Below, one piece after another: positions 1 to 5,121 of a DNA stretch of 5,804 nt. Numbering within the stretch: the first letter of the stretch is position 1; the number at the start of each line of letters is the position of its first letter. The position numbers and the translations under genes are program-made. Below the pieces are notes generated by a model. That model was not told where the DNA came from, did not search any database, and worked only from the letters and a program-made list of their open reading frames with translations. Source of the DNA: Paracoccaceae bacterium (GTDB lineage: Bacteria > Pseudomonadota > Alphaproteobacteria > Rhodobacterales > Rhodobacteraceae). The DNA lies in the NCBI GenBank assembly GCA_030625695.1, contig DAOUQK010000247.1, positions 1 to 5,804 of the forward strand, read 5' to 3'.

Positions 1-1287
1 TTGGTCGGGCTGGCCGGATGGTTCAGTGGCTCGTACCTGCTGACGCTTTGGACCAGTGCCGGGTTGATCGGCGCATTGGCAATGCTGGCGTTGGCGGCGA
101 TGTTGGTGCGGTTCGCTGCGCGCCACAGCAATGGCATAACCCGTGATCGCCCGGCGTTGCGCTGGGCCTTGGCGGCGATTGGCGGCACAAGGGACGGGGC
201 CGGATCGGTGATGTTGTCGATGGGGCTGGGCCTGTCGGTGCTGGCCGCAATCGGCCAGATTGACGGCAACCTGCGCAATGCAATCTCGGGCAACCTGCCG
301 GACGTGGCACCTTCGTATTTCTTTGTTGATATTCAGAAGGACCAGATGGACGGTTTTAACGCCCGCCTTGCCGGTGATGCAGGCGTTTCCAAGGTCGACA
401 GCGCGCCAATGTTGCGCGGGATGATCACAATGATAAACGGGCGGCCCGCCAAAGAGGTGGCAGGCTCGCATTGGGTACTGAACGGCGACCGGGGCATTAC
501 CTATGCCACCGAATTGCCCGAACGCACCCGTGTGACCAAAGGCCAATGGTGGGCACCTGATTATACCGGCCCGCCGCAGATTTCGTTTGCGGCGGAAGAA
601 GCCGGTGAGTTGGGGTTGAACCTTGGAGACACCATTAGCGTCAACATCCTCGGACGTGAAATCACCGCAGAGATCACCAGCTTTCGCGAGGTAGATTTTT
701 CCACCGGCGCGATGGGTTTTGTGCTGACCATGAACCCAGCCGCCCTGGCTGGTGCGCCGCATAGTTTTATTGCCACCGTCTATGCCGAACCCGAGGCAGA
801 GGCCGCCATCCTGCGCGACCTTGCGCGACAATTCCCCAACATCACCGCCATCCGGGTGCGCGATGCCATCGCCCGGGTATCAGACGTTCTGGCAGGGTTG
901 GCCAATGCGGTATCCTGGGCGGCGGCGGCCAGCCTGCTGACCGGGTTTCTGGTGCTGATCGGTGCGGCCGCGGCTGGCACCGGCGCGCGAACCTATGAGG
1001 CGGCGGTACTGAAAACGCTGGGGGCATCCCGCGCCCGCATCCTGACCAGTTTTGCCTTGCGGGCGGGTTTGATGGGTGCTGCGGCCGGATTGGTGGCATT
1101 ACTGGTGGGTATCAGCGGTGGCTGGGCGGTCAATTCTTACGTGCTTGAAACCAGCTTTACCGTGATCTGGCCGTCAGCCATCGGCATCGTTACCGGCGGT
1201 ATCATCGCCACTTTACTGGCCGGGCTGGGCTTTGCCTGGGGGCCGCTGGCCGCGCGCCCGGCGCAGGTTCTCAGATCGCGCGAGTAG
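1..1287 (+). CDS. FtsX/YbbP-type ABC transporter permease, C-terminal part (5' end outside window)
   Basis: Inner-membrane permease of an ABC exporter of the FtsX/MacB superfamily, most like YbbP. Such permeases work with a YbbA-type ATPase, often in lipoprotein or cell-envelope export; the substrate is unknown. The 428 visible residues are in frame from base 1, and the TTG there is not a credible start because a transmembrane segment follows at once. Hydrophobic segments lie near residues 13-36, 68-86, 303-326, 354-378 and 390-413. A periplasmic domain spans about 90-295 and includes the YbbP-like stretch LGLNLGDTISVNILG with FREVDF after it. The FtsX hallmark EAAVLKTLGASRARI is at 333-347, and the end ARPAQVLRSRE is typical of the family. 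Full-length YbbP proteins exceed 800 residues, so about half is missing through the window edge rather than damage. The last 17 nt overlap the 3' end of the opposing regulator gene. Family is secure; the YbbP subgroup is likely. Confidence 0.9.
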   Translation: MVGLAGWFSGSYLLTLWTSAGLIGALAMLALAAMLVRFAARHSNGITRDRPALRWALAAIGGTRDGAGSVMLSMGLGLSVLAAIGQIDGNLRNAISGNLPDVAPSYFFVDIQKDQMDGFNARLAGDAGVSKVDSAPMLRGMITMINGRPAKEVAGSHWVLNGDRGITYATELPERTRVTKGQWWAPDYTGPPQISFAAEEAGELGLNLGDTISVNILGREITAEITSFREVDFSTGAMGFVLTMNPAALAGAPHSFIATVYAEPEAEAAILRDLARQFPNITAIRVRDAIARVSDVLAGLANAVSWAAAASLLTGFLVLIGAAAAGTGARTYEAAVLKTLGASRARILTSFALRAGLMGAAAGLVALLVGISGGWAVNSYVLETSFTVIWPSAIGIVTGGIIATLLAGLGFAWGPLAARPAQVLRSRE

Positions 1288-1732
1288 AGTGCCCGCATTG
1301 TACCGGCTGCAATAACGCGATCAGATCGAAATTGTCGCAGATCAACGAGTCCAAAGTAATCTCATCCAGCGACGCATAAAAAGCAGCCGCAGCATCCGTC
1401 AGTGCCAACCGCAACCGGCAGGCATTAACCAACGGACAGGTATTGTCGGCGTCGGCAAAACACTCGGCCAGCGGCAGATCACCTTCGATCTGACGAAATA
1501 CCGCGCCAATGCGGATATCTTTGGCTTCGCGGCGCAGACGAATACCGCCGTTGCGACCCCGTTGAGTGGTCAGAAACTCTAACTGGCTTAGCTGATTGAT
1601 CACCTGCGCCAGATGGTTGGCCGAGATATTGCAACACTCGGCGATCTCGGATTTGGTAACCAGTCGTTCGGGATTGGCCGCGCAATACATCAGCAACCGA
1701 ATGGCGATATTGGTTCGTTTGGTAATGCGCAT
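1271..1732 (-). CDS. Rrf2-family iron-sulfur transcriptional regulator (NsrR/RirA-like)
   Basis: Cytoplasmic DNA-binding regulator of 153 residues, a normal Rrf2 length. The N-terminal winged helix-turn-helix (about 1-80) contains the recognition region ISANHLAQVINQLSQ at 36-50 and the wing RGRNGGIRL at 58-66. Both resemble NsrR, the nitric-oxide-sensing repressor. Three cysteines, C91, C99 and C105, lie in AECF...TCPLVNACRL and would ligate an Fe-S cluster. Their CX7CX5C spacing matches the positions I recall for the rhizobial iron regulator RirA, whereas E. coli NsrR has CX4CX5C. NO-sensing NsrR is my preferred reading, RirA-like iron sensing the alternative. The ATG at 1732 is chosen because a GGAGG lies 8 nt upstream; the in-frame TTG at 1747 overlaps that site and would add five residues. 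Extra cysteines C17, C33 and C34 lie in the DNA-binding domain. The gene is divergent from the cyclotransferase-like gene and overlaps the permease gene tail to tail by 17 nt. Confidence 0.9.
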   Translation of the reverse strand: MRITKRTNIAIRLLMYCAANPERLVTKSEIAECCNISANHLAQVINQLSQLEFLTTQRGRNGGIRLRREAKDIRIGAVFRQIEGDLPLAECFADADNTCPLVNACRLRLALTDAAAAFYASLDEITLDSLICDNFDLIALLQPVQCGHSTRAI

Positions 1733-1740
1733 AATGACGA

Positions 1741-1745
1741 CCTCC
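1741..1745 (-). promoter_or_regulatory. Ribosome binding site of the Rrf2 regulator, decides its start
   Basis: On the minus strand this reads GGAGG, 8 nt before the ATG at 1732. The alternative in-frame TTG at 1747 overlaps the motif and so cannot use it. This supports the shorter protein, in which the cluster cysteines fall at 91, 99 and 105. Confidence 0.8.
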
Positions 1746-1793
1746 AAGAATGAGTTCTTTCATCGCTTATTGCACATCGAAACAAAAGGCGGT

Positions 1794-1822
1794 TTGACAT
1801 ACATCAATTGTCATCTTAAGGC
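1794..1822 (+). promoter_or_regulatory. Possible sigma-70 promoter for the cyclotransferase-like gene
   Basis: TTGACA at 1794-1799 is a perfect -35 hexamer. With a 16-17 bp spacer the -10 would be TTAAGG or TAAGGC (1816-1822), which is poor and might need an activator or be wrong. If used, transcription would start close to 1825-1830, so the mRNA leader would be about 120 nt and begin within the 5' arm of the palindrome that follows. Confidence 0.35.
1795..1813. promoter_or_regulatory. Candidate operator: TGACA-N9-TGTCA dyad
   Basis: TGACA at 1795-1799 and its reverse complement TGTCA at 1809-1813 are separated by 9 bp. The dyad lies 63 bp upstream of the regulator start and covers a consensus -35 box on the plus strand. 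Autoregulatory sites of Rrf2 regulators often sit in this position, so it is a candidate binding site for the neighbouring regulator. It does not match the E. coli NsrR consensus, nor the TGA-N9-TCA iron box described for RirA, so the assignment is inference. Half-sites this short can occur by chance. Confidence 0.35.
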
Positions 1823-1926
1823 GTTTCGCGTTCGAATTGGATCACTTTGACCTGTGAACGTGTTTGACTTGCAAACCCTGTCTCGCGGGTCAAAGTGATG
1901 CAGTGACCAAATTGAACGCGAAACGC
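1821..1926 (+). repeat. Long imperfect palindrome / structured hairpin in the divergent spacer
   Basis: A nested inverted repeat folds into one long hairpin. The outer 13-bp arms are GCGTTTCGCGTTC (1821-1833) and GAACGCGAAACGC (1914-1926). Inside, AATTGG (1835-1840) pairs with CCAAATT (1907-1913) with one bulge. A 12-bp stem follows, ATCACTTTGACC (1841-1852) with GGTCAAAGTGAT (1888-1899). TGTGA (1853-1857) then pairs with TCGCG (1883-1887) using two G-T pairs. The apical stem is GTTTG (1862-1866) with CAAAC (1872-1876) around a 5-nt loop. A 7-nt bulge (1900-1906) looks like partial duplication of GTGATGCA. That gives about 41 pairs. The two G-T pairs would be A-C mismatches in minus-strand RNA, so the plus strand folds better. 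It could be a dispersed palindromic element, a structured 5' leader of the downstream gene, or a small RNA. No second copy is in the window. Confidence 0.85.
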
Positions 1927-1948
1927 TGTAATTGATTGGACCCCTCTC

Positions 1949-2518
1949 ATGCCCGCCCCTTATTTCTTCGGTTACGGAAGCCTGGTAAACCGCGCCACCC
2001 ATAGCTATCCCGACGCCAGCCCGGCGCAGCTTGACGGCTGGCAAAGGGTCTGGCGCCATACAGACTGGCACGCAACCGCGTTTCTGAGTGTGGAACCCGC
2101 CAAAGATGCGCAGATCGACGGGTTAATTGCCCACGTCCCAAACAGCGACTGGGTCGCTTTGGATGCCCGCGAAGGCGGCTATCAGCGCACTCCGTCTAAC
2201 GGAGCTGTCCGACACAACGCGAACCCCGACATCGACATTGCACACTATGTAGTCGCCGACACATGGCAAGGCGATCAACCAGTCCTGAAACCGATCCTGC
2301 TAAGCTACCTCGATGTAGTGATCCAGGGATTCCTGCAAGAATTTGGCAAACCCGGCGCCGCCGGTTTTTTCACCAGCACAATGGGTTGGGAAACGCCAAT
2401 ACTGAACGACCGCGCCACCCCGCGCTATCCACGCCACCAAACTTTGACCAAAGAAGAAACCGCCTTCGTCGACGCACACCTGAGCGATCTTAACGTGCGG
2501 ATCGTCAACAAATTGTAA
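1949..2518 (+). CDS. Gamma-glutamylcyclotransferase-like protein
   Basis: Predicted cytoplasmic enzyme of 189 residues in the gamma-glutamylcyclotransferase (GGCT/ChaC/AIG2-like) fold, which releases 5-oxoproline from gamma-glutamyl substrates such as gamma-glutamyl amino acids or glutathione. The N-terminal YFFGYGSLVNRATH carries the family's YGSL substrate-loop motif at residues 9-12. LDAREGGYQR at 71-80 matches the catalytic-acid region, making E75 the likely general acid/base. The ATG at 1949 places YGSL close to the N terminus, as is usual. The ribosome binding site is weak: the best is a TTGGA (1936-1940) 8 nt upstream. The gene stands alone, divergent from the Fe-S regulator and convergent with gltX, and its leader probably contains the long palindrome. 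Control by the neighbouring regulator is plausible but unproven. The C-terminal part (about 110-189) is family-specific and I cannot assign substrate specificity from it. Confidence 0.85.
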   Translation: MPAPYFFGYGSLVNRATHSYPDASPAQLDGWQRVWRHTDWHATAFLSVEPAKDAQIDGLIAHVPNSDWVALDAREGGYQRTPSNGAVRHNANPDIDIAHYVVADTWQGDQPVLKPILLSYLDVVIQGFLQEFGKPGAAGFFTSTMGWETPILNDRATPRYPRHQTLTKEETAFVDAHLSDLNVRIVNKL

Positions 2519-2587
2519 CAACCCTTACTATCTTTGGCCCCTTATATATCTCGGCTGGAGGCCCCCAAACCATCCACGATCACAGCC

Positions 2588-3925
2588 CTAAGACCGTCCA
2601 CGCACCACCTGCAGCAACGGCATCAATCCCGCCATCTCGGGTCCTCGCTCTAACCCGGTAATTGCCTTGCGCAACGGCATGAACAACCCGCGCCCTTTGC
2701 GCCCCGTCGCCGCCTTCACCGCTCCGGTCCACTGCCCCCAGCTCTCGCTGTCAAACGGCGCGTCAGGTAACAAAGTAAATGCCTGATCGACAAATTCCCG
2801 GTCCTCAGCATCCACCAACGGCTCCGCCCCATCGCGGCACAAGGTCCACCATTGCTCAAGGTCCGCCAGAACCGTGATGTTGTCGCGCGCCATGGCCCAG
2901 AACGCCCCGGCCAGAGCGTCCGGCACACCCAAGGCCGCCACTGTCCCGCGAACCGCCTCCAACGGCAATGACTGCAAATGATGCGCCGTCAGCGGCATCA
3001 GGTCTTCGGCATCAAACTTAGTCGGTGCCGACCCGAAATGCCCAAGATCAAACCCTTCTATCAGCTCAGCCATATCGCCACGCAATTCAATCGGATCAGA
3101 CGACCCCAGCCGCGCCATCAACGACAACAATGCCATCGGCTCTACGCCCCGTTCCCGCAAATCACGCAACGCCAATGTGCCCAGCCGCTTGGACAGGGCC
3201 TCGCCCTGGGGTCCGGTCAGCAATGAGTGATGCGCGAAATTCGGTAGCGGTGCGCCGAGCGCTTGAATGATTTGAATTTGCGTGGCCGTATTGGTCACAT
3301 GGTCCGACCCACGCACTACATGGGTCACGCCCATGTCGATATCATCCATCACCGAAGCCAGCGTATACAAAACCTGTCCGTCGCCGCGGATCAGCACCGG
3401 GTCCGAAACAGACGCCGCGTCAATCGACAGATCACCAAGAATACCGTCACGCCATTCAATCCGCGAGTGGTCCAGCTTGAACCGCCAAACCCCATTGCCG
3501 CGTTCCGTGCGTAAGGCGGTCTGTTCTTCCTGCGAAAGGCCCAAAGCGGCCCGGTCATAAACCGGTGGTTTGCGCATATTAAGCTGCTTCTTGCGCTTCA
3601 GGTCCAGTTCAACCGGTGTCTCGAACGCCTCGTAAAACCGGCCCATTTCACGCAGACGATCGGCGGCTTCAGCGTAGCGATCCAGTCGTGTAGATTGGCG
3701 CTCAACCCGGTCCCAATGCAGACCCAGCCACTCCAGATCGCGTTTTATCGCATCGACGTATTTCTCTTCCGAGCGTACCGGGTCGGTGTCGTCAACCCGC
3801 AGAATGAAACTGCCCCCGGATTTGCGGGCAATGAGGTAATTCATCAATGCTGTGCGCAGATTGCCGATATGAATATAACCAGTCGGCGAAGGGGCAAATC
3901 TTGTGGTGGTCTGGGGGGTGGTCAT
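2588..3925 (-). CDS. gltX: Glutamate--tRNA ligase (glutamyl-tRNA synthetase)
   Basis: Class I aminoacyl-tRNA synthetase that charges tRNA with glutamate in the cytoplasm. The protein has 445 residues. The ATP-binding HIGH signature appears as HIGN at 19-22 within RFAPSPTGYIHIGNLRTAL, and the KMSKS loop as ALSKR at 243-247 (GEALSKRLG). VVRGSDHV near 203-210 and the helical C-terminal anticodon-binding domain ending in GRGLFMPLRKAITG (411-424) are typical. The CxC zinc-ligand region of E. coli GltX is replaced by YEAFETPVEL (98-107), so no zinc site is expected. The length and missing zinc ligands fit the shorter of the two GltX forms common in alphaproteobacteria. Where two exist, one may preferentially misacylate tRNA-Gln for GatCAB amidation; which role applies here is not decided by the sequence. 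The ATG at 3925 has AGGAG (3934-3938) 8 nt upstream. The gene is convergent with the cyclotransferase-like gene and divergent from the exported hydrolase gene. Confidence 0.97.
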   Translation of the reverse strand: MTTPQTTTRFAPSPTGYIHIGNLRTALMNYLIARKSGGSFILRVDDTDPVRSEEKYVDAIKRDLEWLGLHWDRVERQSTRLDRYAEAADRLREMGRFYEAFETPVELDLKRKKQLNMRKPPVYDRAALGLSQEEQTALRTERGNGVWRFKLDHSRIEWRDGILGDLSIDAASVSDPVLIRGDGQVLYTLASVMDDIDMGVTHVVRGSDHVTNTATQIQIIQALGAPLPNFAHHSLLTGPQGEALSKRLGTLALRDLRERGVEPMALLSLMARLGSSDPIELRGDMAELIEGFDLGHFGSAPTKFDAEDLMPLTAHHLQSLPLEAVRGTVAALGVPDALAGAFWAMARDNITVLADLEQWWTLCRDGAEPLVDAEDREFVDQAFTLLPDAPFDSESWGQWTGAVKAATGRKGRGLFMPLRKAITGLERGPEMAGLMPLLQVVRGRS

Positions 3926-3965
3926 GGGGGCGTCTCCTGTTGTCCGCGCGGCTTGTCACAAGGGC

Positions 3966-3988
3966 GCGCGATTGTCCAGCAATCGCGC
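3966..3988. repeat. Perfect dyad GCGCGATTG-N5-CAATCGCGC
   Basis: A 9-bp perfect inverted repeat (3966-3974 and 3980-3988) surrounds the 5-nt loop TCCAG. It lies 41 bp upstream of the gltX start, so it is probably within the gltX leader or promoter, and about 120 bp upstream of the hydrolase start. There is no T-run on either side, so it is not an ordinary terminator. It could be a regulator binding site or a leader hairpin. A further partial match, ACAATCGC at 4046-4053, is complementary to 3968-3975 and could form an alternative pairing. Confidence 0.7.
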
Positions 3989-3999
3989 TGTCTGGGTTC

Positions 4000-4028
4000 A
4001 CCCAACCGGCCTGAATTGACCCAACCGG
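4000..4028. repeat. Tandem direct repeat ACCCAACCGG, possible operator
   Basis: The decamer ACCCAACCGG occurs at 4000-4009 and again at 4019-4028, a 19-bp centre-to-centre spacing, close to two helical turns. The pair is framed by GTTCAC (3996-4001) and GTGAAC (4032-4037), an inverted 6-mer. Sites on the same helix face suit cooperative binding of a regulator between gltX and the divergent hydrolase gene. No cognate regulator is visible nearby. A simple short duplication is the alternative. Confidence 0.55.
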
Positions 4029-4095
4029 ATTGTGAACGCTGCAACACAATCGCCATGCTACGGTGATTGCGAATACAATACCCGACAACCCCAAA

Positions 4096-4100
4096 GGGAG
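4096..4100 (+). promoter_or_regulatory. Ribosome binding site of the exported hydrolase, decides its start
   Basis: GGGAG lies 7 nt before the ATG at 4108. In-frame alternatives are an ATG at 4063 that adds 15 non-signal-like residues, and an ATG at 4129 just before the twin-arginine motif. I see no comparable ribosome binding site before either. The 4108 start gives a normal Tat N-region. Confidence 0.75.
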
Positions 4101-4107
4101 CCACCTT

Positions 4108-5037
4108 ATGACCATCAAAGCCAAAACCATGTCCCGCCGCACCTTGCTTGCCAGCGCGGCAGCTATGCCGATCGCGGGTGCGTTTTCTACACCTGCCGTG
4201 GCCAGCGCGCCGATGCAGGGCACCAAGAACGCGCTTTACCATCGCATCGCCCTGGGGGATTTCGAGGTGACGACAATACTGGCCTCGACCCGTAATTTCC
4301 CGGATCCGCATAATATTTTTGGCCTCAATACCTCGGACGACGACTTTAATGCCGCCTCGGCCGCCGCCAATATCCCCGCCGACAAGGTGCAATTCTTCTT
4401 TACCCCGACGGTGGTCAATACCGGGTCCGAACTGATCCTGTTTGACACAGGCCTAAGCGCCAAAGGCACCACGGCAGCCCTGGCCGAGGCCGGATATACC
4501 CCCGATCAAATCGACACGGTAGTGATCACCCATATGCACGGTGACCATATCGGTGGGCTGATGGCGGACGACACCGAGACCTACGTCAACGCGCGTTATA
4601 TCACTGGCGGGGCCGAGTTTGATGGCTGGGGCAAGACGGGCAACAAAACTTTTGAGGCCAAAATGCGCCCACTGGCCGAGAAAACCACCTTTATCAAAGG
4701 CGGCGGGTCTGTGGCCTCTGGGATTACCGGGCTGGATGCGTTTGGCCATACCGGCGGCCATATGACGTATATGTTGGAAAGTGGTGGCAAGCAGTTGTTG
4801 CTGGGTGCTGATTTCGCCAATCATTATGTCTGGTCACTGGCCTATCCCGACTGGCAGGTGAAATTCGATCAGGACAAGGAGCTGGCGGTGAAAACCCGGC
4901 GTGACATTCTGGGCATGCTGGCCGCGGACAAACTGCCGATGATCGGGTATCACATGCCGTGGCCTGCTTTGGGATATGTGGAAACCCGTGGGTCGGGATA
5001 CCACTATGTTCCCCATTCTTATCAAATGATGCTCTGA
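4108..5037 (+). CDS. Tat-exported MBL-fold metallo-hydrolase, methyl parathion hydrolase-like
   Basis: Predicted periplasmic di-metal hydrolase of 309 residues. The N terminus has a twin-arginine motif, SRRTLL at 9-14, then a hydrophobic alanine-rich stretch and a likely cleavage region around AVASA (30-34). The metallo-beta-lactamase motif THMHGDHIGG (141-150) supplies H142, H144, D146 and H147. Further probable metal ligands are H218 in GHTGGH, D235 in LGADFAN and H282 in GYHMPWP; D113 lies in the FDTG motif. The blocks YHRIALGDFEVT, VNTGSELILFDTG and RGSGYHYVPHSY closely resemble my recollection of methyl parathion hydrolase and related lactonase/arylesterase enzymes. Relatives hydrolyse lactones, aryl esters or organophosphates; the natural substrate here is unknown and a lactone is only a guess. 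The gene is monocistronic in this view, divergent from gltX and convergent with the oxidoreductase gene. Fold and export are well supported. Confidence 0.9.
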   Translation: MTIKAKTMSRRTLLASAAAMPIAGAFSTPAVASAPMQGTKNALYHRIALGDFEVTTILASTRNFPDPHNIFGLNTSDDDFNAASAAANIPADKVQFFFTPTVVNTGSELILFDTGLSAKGTTAALAEAGYTPDQIDTVVITHMHGDHIGGLMADDTETYVNARYITGGAEFDGWGKTGNKTFEAKMRPLAEKTTFIKGGGSVASGITGLDAFGHTGGHMTYMLESGGKQLLLGADFANHYVWSLAYPDWQVKFDQDKELAVKTRRDILGMLAADKLPMIGYHMPWPALGYVETRGSGYHYVPHSYQMML

Positions 5038-5054
5038 GATTTTCAATCTGGGGC

Positions 5055-5073
5055 GGTGGGGTGGAACCCCACC
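5055..5073. repeat. GC-rich REP-like hairpin between convergent genes
   Basis: GGTGGGGT (5055-5062) and ACCCCACC (5066-5073) form an 8-bp perfect stem with a 3-nt loop, starting 17 bp after the hydrolase stop. It has no adjoining T-run on either strand, so it is not a canonical intrinsic terminator. Short palindromes of this GTGGGGT/ACCCCAC type are familiar as dispersed intergenic repeats in proteobacterial genomes; that this one belongs to such a family is inference. It may still help end transcription or protect 3' ends of the convergent mRNAs. Confidence 0.7.
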
Positions 5074-5121
5074 CTACGGATGCCCGCAAGATTCAGCGTC
5101 CGAGCGTTCTGGTAGAAGCCA

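Noticed and set aside
1795..1806. RirA iron-box (TGA-N9-TCA) near the regulator.
   Set aside because: The TGA at 1795 is followed by TCA after 6 nt and again after 13 nt, never after 9, so the described spacing is not met.
1596..1850. Plus-strand open frame across the regulator's 5' half and the spacer.
   Set aside because: It is antisense to the well-supported Rrf2 gene, has no family resemblance, and runs into the palindrome.
2519..2587. Possible terminator between the convergent cyclotransferase-like gene and gltX (TTTGG near 2533 with CCAAA near 2566; GGCC repeats inside).
   Set aside because: The stem is only about 5 bp with a long mismatched interior and no T-run, so the spacer holds no terminator I can defend.
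4074..4079. TACAAT as a -10 box for the exported hydrolase gene.
   Set aside because: The hexamer is close to consensus, but no acceptable -35 lies 16-18 bp upstream, so I did not call a promoter.
4063..4107. Longer start for the exported hydrolase at the ATG at 4063.
   Set aside because: The extra 15 residues would precede an otherwise normal Tat signal, and no ribosome binding site is evident, whereas GGGAG sits 7 nt before 4108.
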